NCBI GenBank assembly: GCA_012841375.1
Contig: DUUV01000047.1
Location: forward strand, 1 to 64,000
Length of the DNA stretch: 64,000 nt
Source of the DNA: Candidatus Fermentithermobacillaceae bacterium
Lineage (GTDB): Bacteria; Bacillota; Sulfobacillia; Fermentithermobacillales; Fermentithermobacillaceae
Direction of reading: 5' to 3'
Positions 9,672-19,620 of the stretch are shown here, piece after piece (position 1 is the first letter of the stretch; each line of letters starts with the position of its first letter). The position numbers and the translations under genes were made by a program. The notes beneath the pieces are model-generated. The model did not search any database and had not been told where the DNA came from. It saw nothing but the letters and a program-made list of their open reading frames with translations.

Positions 9672-11036
9672 ATGGATGTCGCGATTCATCCCTTTGTGTT
9701 AAAGGTCATGGACGCACTTGAGAAGGCGGGTTACCGGGCCTATCTGGTTGGGGGCTCGGTCCGGGACCTCCTATTGAATCGCCAACCGAAAGACTGGGAC
9801 ATCGCCACAGATGCCCATCCGCCCCAAGTGCGGGCCCTGTTCGAGCGTACTGCCCCTACGGGCGAGAAGTACGGCACCGTGACCGTTCTCGGAGATATCC
9901 CCGTGGAGGTCACGACCTTCCGAAAGGACGGTCGCTACCTTGACGGCAGGAGACCTGAAACCGTGGAGTTCTCATCGTCGCTTGAGGAAGACCTCACCCG
10001 GAGGGATTTCACCCTGAACGCCCTCGCCTGCGGCAGGGATGGTCATGTGGTCGACTACGTGGGCGGCCTACAGGACTTGAGGCACAGGATCATACGGAGC
10101 GTCGGAGACCCCGGTGACCGGTTTAGGGAAGATGCCCTCAGGATGCTCCGGGCCCACAGGCTTGTTGCCGAGTTGGGTGGCGATTTCCACATAGAACCGC
10201 GGACTCTCGACGCTATCGCTAAGAACGCTCACCTGATCCTCAATGTCTCATGGGAGCGGATCAGGGATGAACTGGTCAGAATACTGATGAGCGACAATCC
10301 GGGAGAGATCAGACATCTTTACCATTCCGGGATCTTGGGACACATCCTTCCGGAACTGGCCGAGTGCTACGGATTTCAGCAGTCAAGCAAGCACCACGAC
10401 AAAGACGTGTTTGAGCACTCCGTGGTCGCCCTTGAGTCTGCGCCCCGGAGGTTGCAGGTGAGGTTGGCCGCGCTTCTGCACGATGTGGGCAAGGTCAAGA
10501 CAATGACGATTGACGAAAGCGGCGAGGGGCACTTCTACGGGCACAACGTAAAGAGCGAAGAGATGGCCCGTCAGGCTATGAGGCGGCTCAAGTTCGATGT
10601 TCAAACGATTTCCTCGGTATGCACTCTCATCAGAGAACACATGGTTAGGCACAGCCGGCTTGGGCCGAAGGGAATAAAACGGCTTATCACCAGAGTCGGA
10701 GTCCCGCTCCTCGATGACCTGTTTGACCTTCAGATCGCCGATGTGAAGGCTTCGGGCCATCCAAATGATCTCTCCCAGGTTCTCAGATTGAAGGCCCGCG
10801 TGGACAGGGTGTTGGCTTCAGGAGATCCTTTGACCGTGAAGGACCTGGCGGTGGACGGGCGCGACCTCATTGAATGGGGAATGGAAGAGGGTAGAGGGAT
10901 CGGCACTGTCCTCAGGGCAATGCTGGACCGGGTCTTGGATGAACCCGCACTGAACACTAAGGAAGGTTTGCGGGCCGTCTACGAGGATCTCTCAAGGAGA
11001 GCGGGTTCAGGCAGGGCGACGTCGCGGAGACTATGA
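9672..11036 (+). CDS. cca: CCA tRNA nucleotidyltransferase / poly(A) polymerase family, with HD domain
   Basis: YLVGGSVRDLLLNRQPKDWDIATDA, RRDFTLNALA, HD-like LLHDVGKVKT. Confidence 0.85.
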   Translation: MDVAIHPFVLKVMDALEKAGYRAYLVGGSVRDLLLNRQPKDWDIATDAHPPQVRALFERTAPTGEKYGTVTVLGDIPVEVTTFRKDGRYLDGRRPETVEFSSSLEEDLTRRDFTLNALACGRDGHVVDYVGGLQDLRHRIIRSVGDPGDRFREDALRMLRAHRLVAELGGDFHIEPRTLDAIAKNAHLILNVSWERIRDELVRILMSDNPGEIRHLYHSGILGHILPELAECYGFQQSSKHHDKDVFEHSVVALESAPRRLQVRLAALLHDVGKVKTMTIDESGEGHFYGHNVKSEEMARQAMRRLKFDVQTISSVCTLIREHMVRHSRLGPKGIKRLITRVGVPLLDDLFDLQIADVKASGHPNDLSQVLRLKARVDRVLASGDPLTVKDLAVDGRDLIEWGMEEGRGIGTVLRAMLDRVLDEPALNTKEGLRAVYEDLSRRAGSGRATSRRL

Positions 11037-11043
11037 GCCGGTT

Positions 11044-11967
11044 TTACCTCGCGGCAGATCGCTTCTTCTTTTGATTGTAGACCTCGGATGCTACCAGTAT
11101 GAGGAGAAGGATTCCGAGTACTCCCACTGCACAGAAAATCAGGTGGTCGCGCGAGGGGTCGCGAGATTGATCTTGGGGCTGCGGGCTTCGTGTGGTGGGC
11201 TTGATCGCGGTGGGCATCTCTTGAGTCTTCTTGGGAGGACTGCCCGGATCGTGTTCCCCGGTCACGGTTGGTGGATCTTGTTGCCCAGGAGGAGCAGGGT
11301 CCCCCGAGCTTGACCTGGCGTCTTCCAAGAACTTGTAGCCTGCGGCTTCGTAGAGTTCGGGCGGTGGGACGTCCGCTAGAAGGCCCTCGACCGTCTGGGC
11401 TTCGTCCGCCTCTCCGATTCGCAGCCTGATGGTTCCGGCATCAACGCGTCCTGAGGCATCCGTCGATGCTACAACTGCTACTTGCTCCTCCAACTCCTGT
11501 GCGTATGACATGAGGTCCCGCACTTCCAGACGCCTCTTGTTGATTTCGTCCTCTGCCCACTCTACCCAATCGTCATCTGAGCCGGTCTTCCGTTCGTTCA
11601 GGCACTTGAGCATCCCCGCAAGGTAAGGGTCTTCTTCCGGCCGGGCATAATCCGCCCTGAACCTCATAAGGACTTGCCACGTTGACTCGTATGTGCCTTC
11701 ATCTATTTCTCCATTCAGCTTCTTTATGTTTATGAAATCAACTCTAAAGCCCAGGATTTCAGAGCGCTTGGAGATGTACTCCTCGATCGCGTGGGCAATC
11801 GAGACATCATCGGAATCGGGTCGTGGCGGCAGGGGAGTGGCCGCGGCGACAAGGAAGAGGACCGCCAGGAATGGGAGCATCAAGGTCACCATGAGGTTCT
11901 TGCGCCCGGGCAACCGGCTGGTGAGACTCTTTTTCCAGTTCAAACCGTAGTATGGGAAGTCCTTCAC
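11044..11967 (-). CDS. Hypothetical protein with N- and C-terminal TM segments
   Basis: 307-aa ORF with GTG start; TM near the N-terminus and LIFCAVGVLGILLLILVA at the C-terminus. Confidence 0.55.
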   Translation of the reverse strand: MKDFPYYGLNWKKSLTSRLPGRKNLMVTLMLPFLAVLFLVAAATPLPPRPDSDDVSIAHAIEEYISKRSEILGFRVDFINIKKLNGEIDEGTYESTWQVLMRFRADYARPEEDPYLAGMLKCLNERKTGSDDDWVEWAEDEINKRRLEVRDLMSYAQELEEQVAVVASTDASGRVDAGTIRLRIGEADEAQTVEGLLADVPPPELYEAAGYKFLEDARSSSGDPAPPGQQDPPTVTGEHDPGSPPKKTQEMPTAIKPTTRSPQPQDQSRDPSRDHLIFCAVGVLGILLLILVASEVYNQKKKRSAAR

Positions 11968-12025
11968 CTGCCTATCACCTTATATAACGGTGATTCGGCG
12001 ATGTGAGGTTAGCCTGCCATCCTCT

Positions 12026-12769
12026 TTAGTGAAGCATCTGGCTGAGGACTATACTGGTCATCACTCCCGCGACGGCTCCCAAGGTGCCGCTGTGGCCACC
12101 TTCCGAGAGCTCCTCGGCACCGGGAATGACTTCGTCGAACGTCACGAAGAGCATGGCTCCGGCGGCGAAGGCCAACGACGCTGATAGGACCGAAGGAGAC
12201 AAGTGGCCGAACCAGGCGCCCAAGGCCGCGCCCCCGACCGACGGTAGTCCGGTAGCTGCACTTACCAAAAGGATCTCGCTTCTCTTCCGTCCGATACACG
12301 CCAGGGGACCGGCAACTGCCATGCCTTCCGGCACATTGTGCAGGAACATGAGGGCAGCCACTCTGAATCCCAAAGACAATCCCGAGGCAAGCCCGGCTCC
12401 AACAGCCAATCCCTCCGGCAGGTCATGCATGGCTATACCCATGGCGATGACGTAGGCCGTCCTGGCGAAACGCCTGCTTTCCTCATCGCAGGAGAAATGA
12501 TGACTGTGAGGCAACAACATGTCGACGATCATGATAGTGATCGCGCCTATCACCATGAACGCAAGTGGGAGGAAGGTGCCGCCCAACTCCAGTGCTTCGG
12601 GCATGAGGTCAAACGCGACAAGCGAGACCATCACACCGCCGGAATATCCAAGGAAAAGAGAGAGAAGTTTCTTGCTGGGGTTGCCTCTCAGTGAGACGAT
12701 GAGGCCTCCGGCACCTGTTCCTACTACTCCAACTACCGCGGAAATGAGAATGATGCTAAGAAAAGACAT
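12026..12769 (-). CDS. ZIP family metal transporter
   Basis: HDLPEGLAVGAGLA and HNVPEGMAVAGPLA motifs. Confidence 0.9.
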   Translation of the reverse strand: MSFLSIILISAVVGVVGTGAGGLIVSLRGNPSKKLLSLFLGYSGGVMVSLVAFDLMPEALELGGTFLPLAFMVIGAITIMIVDMLLPHSHHFSCDEESRRFARTAYVIAMGIAMHDLPEGLAVGAGLASGLSLGFRVAALMFLHNVPEGMAVAGPLACIGRKRSEILLVSAATGLPSVGGAALGAWFGHLSPSVLSASLAFAAGAMLFVTFDEVIPGAEELSEGGHSGTLGAVAGVMTSIVLSQMLH

Positions 12770-12981
12770 GCTCGACCCCCGTTCTAATGCCTGCGTCGAT
12801 CCGGCATATTGATTCTAGCCCCGAATTAAAACGATGTCCACCCTCGGCTTTGGCCGTATGCCACCACAAGGAGGCAATGTAGCCAGAGTGCGCCAGTGGT
12901 CTGCCGGTTGATTTCAGTGGTCGAACGCAGGAAGAAGAGGGACGTGGGGCGGCCCGCCATGGACCGCCCCGTGCCGCTCCA

Positions 12982-13074
12982 TCAGAAGCAGAAGCAGCAG
13001 AAAATTAAAAGGATCAAGATGAGGAACAGAATGAACGTCCAGTTGTTGCCGCAAACCGGTCCGGTGCCAGACAT
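12982..13074 (-). CDS. 30-aa small hydrophobic peptide, similar in style to YjcZ-type sporulation peptides
   Basis: ATG TCT GGC ... TGA = MSGTGPVCGNNWTFILFLILILLIFCCFCF; SD AAGGGGGAG; absent from the ORF track because of length. Confidence 0.6.
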   Translation of the reverse strand: MSGTGPVCGNNWTFILFLILILLIFCCFCF

Positions 13075-13249
13075 CGATTTCTCCCCCTTGTATGAAATGT
13101 CGCATCTCATGTTATGTCTATAGAGACCGGGGAGCTACTTCAACGTGGCACTGACCCCGCCATCTTCGGTGTTCGGTTGTCACACGTGGAGGAGAACCGC
13201 TGTCATTCTCCGAAACCAGCAGGAACGGAATGGACGAGGAGTGAGGCGA

Positions 13250-14479
13250 ATGTACACTGCAATCACGAACGCGCGGCTGTTTGACGGGAGCGGCAAGCCA
13301 CCCTATGGACCCGTGAATGTCATTATCGAGAACGACGAAATCAAATGCGTAGGCCCGGCCGGTGAAGTGACGGTCCCTGAGAACGCCAACGTAATTGACG
13401 CCGGCGGGAAGTGGCTCATGCCCGGCATGGTTGACTGTCACCTACATATCGCCGGGTCGGGGGATCCCAGCGTTCTGAAAGCCAAGAAGGAACTTGTCCC
13501 ACACATGGCCATCAGGGCCGCTTTGAACGCCAAGGCCAACCTGGAGGCGGGGTTCACGGCTATCCGCGACGCCGGCTCCAGCTTCTTGGTGGATGTCGCC
13601 CTGAAGCAGGCAATCAACGAAGGATTGGTGCCCGGTCCACGCATGCACGTGGCATGCCACAGCCTGTCGATTACGGGCGGGCACGGAGACACGCGAAACG
13701 GTTGGCCGCCTGAAGTCGAGTTCAAGGGACGTCTTGTGGTAGACAGCCCGGATGAGGCGAGAAAGGCCGCCCGTGAGCAACTCCGGGACGGAGCCGACCA
13801 CCTGAAGCTTCACGCCACGGGCGGTGTAATGTCGGAAGGCAGCGTGCCTACGGCCCGGGGGTTGACGGTCGAAGAGATGAGGGCAGCCATCGAAGAGGCC
13901 AAGAATGTGGGTAAGAAAGCGATGGCCCACGCCCAGGGCTCAAAGGGCATCAAGAACGCGATTCTGGCGGGGATCTCATCCATCGAGCACGGTTTCCATC
14001 TGACAGACGAGATAATCGAACTGATGCTCACCAACGATGTCTTCATGGTCCCGACGCTCTCTGCGGTGCACCACATAGTGGAGAACGGACTCCAGGCCGG
14101 GATCCCCGAATACGGGGTCCGCAAGGCCAAGGAAGCTCAGACGGCTCACATCGCCAGTTTCCAGAAAGCCTACAAGGCAGGAGTCAAGATCGCATTGGGT
14201 ACCGACGCCGCCACACCTTTCAACTATCACGGGAAGAACGCCGGTGAGTTGGAGCTCATGGTCAAGGCGGGCATGAAGCCGGTTGACGCCTTGTGCGCCG
14301 TCACCCGGATGGGCGCGGAACTAATGGGTTGGGGCGATAGGATGGGCCAGGTTAAGCCCGGATTCTGGGCGGATCTCATTCTGGTGGACGGGGATCCCCT
14401 CGCCGATATTACCGTGCTTCAGGACCTTTCCAAGATCAAGTTGGTCATGAAAGGCGGGCAAGTGGCGGTCACCAGGTGA
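13250..14479 (+). CDS. Metal-dependent amidohydrolase family protein
   Basis: GMVDCHLHIAGSG, HATGG, AHAQGSKG, EHGFHL, LGTDAATPF, GFWADLILVDGDPLADI. Confidence 0.9.
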   Translation: MYTAITNARLFDGSGKPPYGPVNVIIENDEIKCVGPAGEVTVPENANVIDAGGKWLMPGMVDCHLHIAGSGDPSVLKAKKELVPHMAIRAALNAKANLEAGFTAIRDAGSSFLVDVALKQAINEGLVPGPRMHVACHSLSITGGHGDTRNGWPPEVEFKGRLVVDSPDEARKAAREQLRDGADHLKLHATGGVMSEGSVPTARGLTVEEMRAAIEEAKNVGKKAMAHAQGSKGIKNAILAGISSIEHGFHLTDEIIELMLTNDVFMVPTLSAVHHIVENGLQAGIPEYGVRKAKEAQTAHIASFQKAYKAGVKIALGTDAATPFNYHGKNAGELELMVKAGMKPVDALCAVTRMGAELMGWGDRMGQVKPGFWADLILVDGDPLADITVLQDLSKIKLVMKGGQVAVTR

Positions 14480-14518
14480 CGTGCTGTCCCACCGGTGGTT
14501 ATGGCCGTGAAGGCTTGT

Positions 14519-14657
14519 GGTGACTTCTGTGGTATTTGCGGGTTTTCTCGCGGTCAAACAGGTGGCCAGTCCCATAGGTGAATATAAGGCTGACTTCTGT
14601 GAGAGCCCAGTAAGAGAGAGTTGATTTCTGCGGCCGCGGCTTGAGAAATCAACTCTC
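14519..14657. repeat. TGAYTTCTGYG direct repeats plus perfect 14-bp inverted repeat; possible IS-end remnant
   Basis: TGACTTCTGTG at 14521 and 14591, TGATTTCTGCG at 14622; GAGAGTTGATTTCT (14616-14629) / AGAAATCAACTCTC (14644-14657). Confidence 0.75.
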
Positions 14658-14705
14658 GATCGGGGCTCTATGAGTTGCAGACCAGACCCACTGAAGACAC
14701 AAGGA

Positions 14706-15050
14706 TTACGTAGACCTGTAGTCCAGCAGGTTGAGAGCGTCGATCAATATCTTCTGGATATCGCTCATAATGATTAGGATCCGCCGCTCGGCGTCAAGGA
14801 AGCGCTTCACCTCGCCGTGCATGTTGACTAAGTCCGTTATCTTCTGCATTTCCTCTTTCGCCTTTTCGTCAGGCTCTCTGCCGGTCAGGAGTCCCATCTC
14901 AAACTGGATTTGCTTCTCCTGGAAGTCCCGCAGGATGGACATGGCGGCGCTGTTTCCCTGGATGGCCTGCTTGGCCTTCTGGTATTCCTTATACTCCTCA
15001 CTTGACTTGAGCTCTCGCGCCAGCTCATGGGCCTTGTCGTAAGTGGCCAT
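14706..15050 (-). CDS. YlbF/YmcA family regulator
   Basis: 114-aa helical protein; ELARELKSSEEYKEYQKAKQAI...M..FQEKQ pattern. Confidence 0.75.
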   Translation of the reverse strand: MATYDKAHELARELKSSEEYKEYQKAKQAIQGNSAAMSILRDFQEKQIQFEMGLLTGREPDEKAKEEMQKITDLVNMHGEVKRFLDAERRILIIMSDIQKILIDALNLLDYRST

Positions 15051-15271
15051 CTCGAAGCCTCCCTTCGCTTCTTCCTGTGGTGATCGTTTTCCGCGGATGC
15101 TCGTCCTCCGCAGTTACCTTTACCTGTTGAATGATCTTTTCCCCGGATGGTCTGCGATTCCTTTCACGGAGGAGGCCTTTGGGGTTAGAATGGGTGAGTC
15201 CCGTTAAGAAGGAGCCGGAAGCCCCTTCAAACTGCCGGGCCCCAAGAAGGGCGCAAAAGGAGGTCTTCGGA

Positions 15272-16219
15272 TTGGACGATCTTCGAGTCGGCGTCGTGGT
15301 CCCCATGGTCGGCGAGGCAAGTATCTTGTTCGAGATGAGGGCTTTCAGAGACCGCCGCAAGATCGGTATGTGGGAAGTGCATGAGAGGCGGGAGGTCTTC
15401 GGGGGGACTCTCGGAGATTCGACTGCCCGCTCAGTGCTCCTTGGCGTCTCCATAGGCGGGATTGGGATGGCCAACGCCGCGATGTCGACATCGGCTCTCA
15501 TCCAATATTGGAGGCCCGACATCGTCGTCCTTGTAGGGTGTGCCGGGGCGGTTTCGCCCGACTTCCTTCCGGGCGACGTTGCCATCGGCAGGGACCTCTG
15601 TTACTACGCGAGCTATCTGACCCTTCCCGACGGTTCGGTCAACCTGGATATCCCCGGGATTCGCGTCCATACAGACTATTCCCTGACCCCGGACCGGTCT
15701 CAGTACGCCGTTCGCGGCGAGAGGAAGAGGTACCTTCACAGCGATCCCGCGCTCGTGAGTCTCGCACTAGAAGCTGCGAAGGACTGTCAGGCAGCGCATG
15801 GTGACGGCGAGTGTCTTGCCAGTGGAGAGGGTCAAAGGAACTTCCCTGCGCTCACCAGGTGGCCTGAAGAGTCGGGATGGCCTTCGCCTTTCCGGGACCC
15901 CATATGCGCTCCGGCCGTAATCGGTACCGCCGACCAGATCAACTCGAACGCCGAGGCGATCCGCGTCATCCGGGAGCGTTTCAATGTGCAGGTCGAAGAC
16001 TGCGAGACCACCGCCTCCGCTCACGCCGCTTTGGCGCATAAGACCCCATTCATAGCTATCCGGGGCATCAGTGACAACGAGATGATAAACCCCGCCTACG
16101 GTGAGTTCCTGAGGTCAGGCAAAGGAGACCTCGGTTGGGTGGAAAAAGAAAGCACGAGGAACGCGTGGGCTGTCTTCTTGAGACTGATCCAATTGCTGCC
16201 TACCCGGTACCGGGGCTAG
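15272..16219 (+). CDS. PNP/UDP phosphorylase-like (5'-methylthioadenosine/SAH nucleosidase family) protein
   Basis: VVVPMVGEASIL, GIGMANAAMSTSALI, GTADQINSNAEAI, VEDCETTASAHAA; TTG start after GGAGG preferred over the upstream ATG at 15131. Confidence 0.75.
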   Translation: MDDLRVGVVVPMVGEASILFEMRAFRDRRKIGMWEVHERREVFGGTLGDSTARSVLLGVSIGGIGMANAAMSTSALIQYWRPDIVVLVGCAGAVSPDFLPGDVAIGRDLCYYASYLTLPDGSVNLDIPGIRVHTDYSLTPDRSQYAVRGERKRYLHSDPALVSLALEAAKDCQAAHGDGECLASGEGQRNFPALTRWPEESGWPSPFRDPICAPAVIGTADQINSNAEAIRVIRERFNVQVEDCETTASAHAALAHKTPFIAIRGISDNEMINPAYGEFLRSGKGDLGWVEKESTRNAWAVFLRLIQLLPTRYRG

Positions 16220-17936
16220 TTTCAGCCTGCAATTCTCTGATCCTCGCGAGGGCCGCTTCATAGCGCCTCTCCAAGTCGGCTTTCTCACTCGCGTCCTTCG
16301 CGGCGGAGATGAGAGAAACGATGTAGGCGAGTTCCGCTTTGGCGGCCAGTGCGCTCGCGTCACGGTCTTTCTCCTCCATGGTAGCCGTGTCGGCCCACCG
16401 GTTCCTCAGATCTTTGTAGGTTCCTTCATGGACCGTGAGTCTGCCCGAGTCCAGTTGCCATATGACGCTGCAGACGTGGTCAAGCAAGTACCTGTCGTGA
16501 GTCGCTACCACGAGGGCCCCGACGTAGGACCGGAGCGCTTCTTCCACGGCCTCCCTTGCGGGAACGTCCAGATGGTTGGTCGGCTCGTCGAGAAGAAGCA
16601 GGTCAAAGGATCCGTAACACAGGCACGCCATGGCGACCCGTGTGCGTTCACCCATGCTCAGCGTGCCGAGGGGCCTGGTCTGCTTTTCGCCTGAGACAGC
16701 CATTCGCCCCAGCAGGTCTCTTGAGCCGGCCATAGGGAGGCCCGTCTTCAGGCACACGTTCTCTGCAGCCGGCCTCTCCGGGTCCAGGTCATCGAGCATC
16801 TGAGCCAGGTAGCCGACTCTGGCTCCGGGGTTCAACCACAGGGAACCGGAATCCGGCCAGAGGTCACCTGCCATGAGTCGGAGCAGCGTGGTCTTGCCCG
16901 AGCCGTTTCTGCCGATCAAGCCGACCTTCTGTCCGGGGCCGACTCGAAAAGACGCGCCTTTGATGATGACTCGCTCTGACCCGGATGGGGAGGAGGTTCC
17001 TTGAGCTCCGGCTTCCGGAAGCGGATAGGCAAAGCGCAGGTTATCGGCCCGTACGACCGTCTCCGTCCGTATCCCCGCGTGGGAGATGTTGGCCACTACA
17101 GGGCGGTCATCTCTTGTGACCTCAGGCTTCTTCGCCATGAGCCTGCTCAGTTCCGACTCCTTCGCCAGAAACCGCTTGGCGTGCTTCTTGGCCTTGCGCC
17201 TTAGGAAGTCGTTCTGTCCTGCATTTTTATGGGCCCTTTCATACCACTGGCGGCGGGCGCGGATCTCCTCTCTTATCTCCCTGACCTCCCGGGACCACTT
17301 GGTGTGTTCACGCCGCTCGTGCGCGAGTCTCATGGCAAGCGTCTTGAGGTAAGCCGAATAGTTGCCCGGGTAGACTCTGAGCCGCGTGTCGCGGATCTCC
17401 CATATATCCCGGCACACCTCGTCGAGGAAGGCACGGTCGTGGGAGACGACGATTACGCTGCCCCGATATGATGACAGGAGCTTCTCAAGCCACTCGATGC
17501 CCGGGATGTCCAGGTGGTTCGTGGGTTCGTCGAGGACCAGGAGTTCAGGGCGGGTGGAGAGAGCGATGGCCAGCGACAGTCTGGTTTTCTCGCCGCCGCT
17601 CAGCCTGCCGGATGGAGTGTCCCAGAGCGTCTTTCCGACTCCGCATTGTCCCAGATACTCGGCCCGCTCGTGCCCGATAAGGTCAAGGGGCGTCTTGGAT
17701 TCGTCCAGGCTGAAGGCTTGGGGGACATAGCCCATGCGGGGCTTCTTCACCCAATCCACGCTGCCGCGTTCCGGCTCGACCTGGCCCAGGATCACCCGCA
17801 ACAGGCTGGTCTTGCCGCTCCCGTTGGGTCCGACGACGCCGATGCGGTCGCCCGATGCCAAGACGGCGTTGACATCGCTTAGGACAGGGTTTCCTTGATA
17901 GGAGAGGTCGATGTGTGAAAGACGAAGGACCGTCAT
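16200..17936 (-). CDS. ABC-F family ATP-binding protein
   Basis: Two NBDs: GPNGSGKTSLL/LSGGEKTRLSLA and GRNGSGKTTLL/LSMGERTRVAMA; LDEPTNHLD twice. Confidence 0.9.
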   Translation of the reverse strand: MTVLRLSHIDLSYQGNPVLSDVNAVLASGDRIGVVGPNGSGKTSLLRVILGQVEPERGSVDWVKKPRMGYVPQAFSLDESKTPLDLIGHERAEYLGQCGVGKTLWDTPSGRLSGGEKTRLSLAIALSTRPELLVLDEPTNHLDIPGIEWLEKLLSSYRGSVIVVSHDRAFLDEVCRDIWEIRDTRLRVYPGNYSAYLKTLAMRLAHERREHTKWSREVREIREEIRARRQWYERAHKNAGQNDFLRRKAKKHAKRFLAKESELSRLMAKKPEVTRDDRPVVANISHAGIRTETVVRADNLRFAYPLPEAGAQGTSSPSGSERVIIKGASFRVGPGQKVGLIGRNGSGKTTLLRLMAGDLWPDSGSLWLNPGARVGYLAQMLDDLDPERPAAENVCLKTGLPMAGSRDLLGRMAVSGEKQTRPLGTLSMGERTRVAMACLCYGSFDLLLLDEPTNHLDVPAREAVEEALRSYVGALVVATHDRYLLDHVCSVIWQLDSGRLTVHEGTYKDLRNRWADTATMEEKDRDASALAAKAELAYIVSLISAAKDASEKADLERRYEAALARIRELQAETSPGTG

Positions 17937-18170
17937 CTAATCTCACTCCAATACTCGCTGATCGCCGGGCATGAGACCCGGCAGGGGACAGTCTCGGCGA
18001 ATCGCCTGTTCTGAATCTTAGCGAGTGATCATCGGCGTGAGTTTCTATCCTCCTTGACGGTCTTCAGGGAGAGATCAAAGACAGTATAGCATACCCCGGT
18101 CTACCGATGCCCCGGGCTTTCCGACTTCTCCCACCGCGGGATCAGGAGAGGCCCGAGGATCAGTCCGGTC

Positions 18171-18305
18171 CTAAGGACGTGGACCTCCACCTCCGTTCTT
18201 CTTGGCATCCGCGTATTTGTCGGGCCATCCGAAGGCTTCGAACTCCGGCCAAGTGAGAAAAGTCTGTTTGACCTTCCTTCCGAAGCCGAAGGGGTAGGCG
18301 CGCAT
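18171..18305 (-). CDS. Possible 44-aa small protein downstream of the ArsP_2-like gene
   Basis: MRAYPFGFGRKVKQTFLTWPEFEAFGWPDKYADAKKNGGGGPRP*; protein-like composition but no ideal SD for this ATG. Confidence 0.35.
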   Translation of the reverse strand: MRAYPFGFGRKVKQTFLTWPEFEAFGWPDKYADAKKNGGGGPRP

Positions 18306-18334
18306 CTCTTGGGAAAGGCGGCATTTGGGGCCTC

Positions 18335-19240
18335 CTAGAACGGAGCGATGGAAGCGAGAGTGCCTGAGATGAACGCCGAGACGATGAGCAGGACCACGAC
18401 TCCTACGGTGCGAGCCCTATTCCGGGATTCCTTGATCAACACCAAGATCCCCATCCCCGAGTTGGCGGTGAGCCCGCTCACGAGGGCAGGGAAGGAAACG
18501 AGCCCCGACCCGAAACCTTCCGCCAAGACCACTGACGTGGCGCACGAAGGGATCAGCCCTAGAAACGAAGCGGCCAGCGGCTGGATGATCCCTTCGCCTG
18601 AAGCGGCTGCCTCCGACAGTCTGTCGCTGAACAGGTGTCCCGCCACGTTGAAGAGAGACGATAAAACGAAAACCATGGCGGCTATGCGGAGGGCCCTGGA
18701 GAGAGCGTGGGGGACAATTTCCCGAATGGTGCCCTTGGTGCCAACGCACGTATGTGGGTGGGGGCCTCCGGCCGGGGAGCCACCCGGGAGTTCAGGGGTA
18801 GATCCCGGTCTTTTGGGCCTTCCGGCTTTTCTCGCTCCGTAGTTTACGGCGATCCCGGCAACTGCGCCCCAGACCAGCTTCGTACCCAAGAGCGGCAGTA
18901 CCCAGGCGAGGGTACTGGGGTTTGCCATCAAGATGGGTATCGCCTCATCTGAAGTGGCTATGTAGGAGGCGAGGAGCGAGCCCGTCGGGATGAATCCCTC
19001 CACATATAGGGAAGTCGTTGCCACGGAGAAACCGCACTGCGGAAGGAGACCCAACGCTGCCGCGGCGACGGGGCCTATCCAGGGATGGGCCATGCCCCTT
19101 CTCAGCCAAGCAGCTTCTGCCCGGTGCGACACGGTTTCAACCACCACGAAGGCCGTCACCAATATAGGCAGCATCCTCGCCGTGTGGACGAGACTCTCCG
19201 AGAGGACTTCTTTGATGATATCGGGAATCGTCTCAAACAT
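18335..19240 (-). CDS. ArsP_2-like 10TM putative heavy-metal exporter / manganese transporter
   Basis: Start MFETIPDI with GGAGGTCCAA upstream; duplicated PQCGFSVA / IPSCATSVVLAEGF motifs; TMs. Confidence 0.7.
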   Translation of the reverse strand: MFETIPDIIKEVLSESLVHTARMLPILVTAFVVVETVSHRAEAAWLRRGMAHPWIGPVAAAALGLLPQCGFSVATTSLYVEGFIPTGSLLASYIATSDEAIPILMANPSTLAWVLPLLGTKLVWGAVAGIAVNYGARKAGRPKRPGSTPELPGGSPAGGPHPHTCVGTKGTIREIVPHALSRALRIAAMVFVLSSLFNVAGHLFSDRLSEAAASGEGIIQPLAASFLGLIPSCATSVVLAEGFGSGLVSFPALVSGLTANSGMGILVLIKESRNRARTVGVVVLLIVSAFISGTLASIAPF

Positions 19241-19620
19241 TTGGACCTCCACGTACGTCTTACCTATAGGAGTAATCTTTGCCCGTAGAAGGAAAGGTAT
19301 GCTGACTTGGGGAAAGGTGAAGACCGAGATGTGGGTCCCAGTATGCCGATGGGGAATCCCAAGGGCGCCAGTCTGGACGAGCGGGGTGGCCATACCGACC
19401 AGTTGAAACAGCGCTCTCTGAACCATTGGCCTTGATTTTTATCATTGATCTCTTTAATAAATGAATATGTCTAGACAATTCTTCAGACCGGCGCTCGCAG
19501 GTGTCGTAAGAACGAGACAGAATCGGAATCTTGCCCGGGTCCAATGTCAGTGGACGCACAATCGCCGCCCTCAAAGTCCCGTCAAGATGGACAACCCAGG
19601 GAGAAGGGCGGGTAGGAGGA

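Noticed and set aside
13075-13120. Sporulation sigma-E-like promoter (CATACA) before the 30-aa peptide
   Set aside because: The CATACA lies almost on top of the SD, so the transcript would begin inside or after it; -35 match weak.
19241-19440. Metal-sensing riboswitch upstream of the ArsP_2-like gene
   Set aside because: Looked for yybP-ykoY and NiCo-type consensus; no convincing match by eye.
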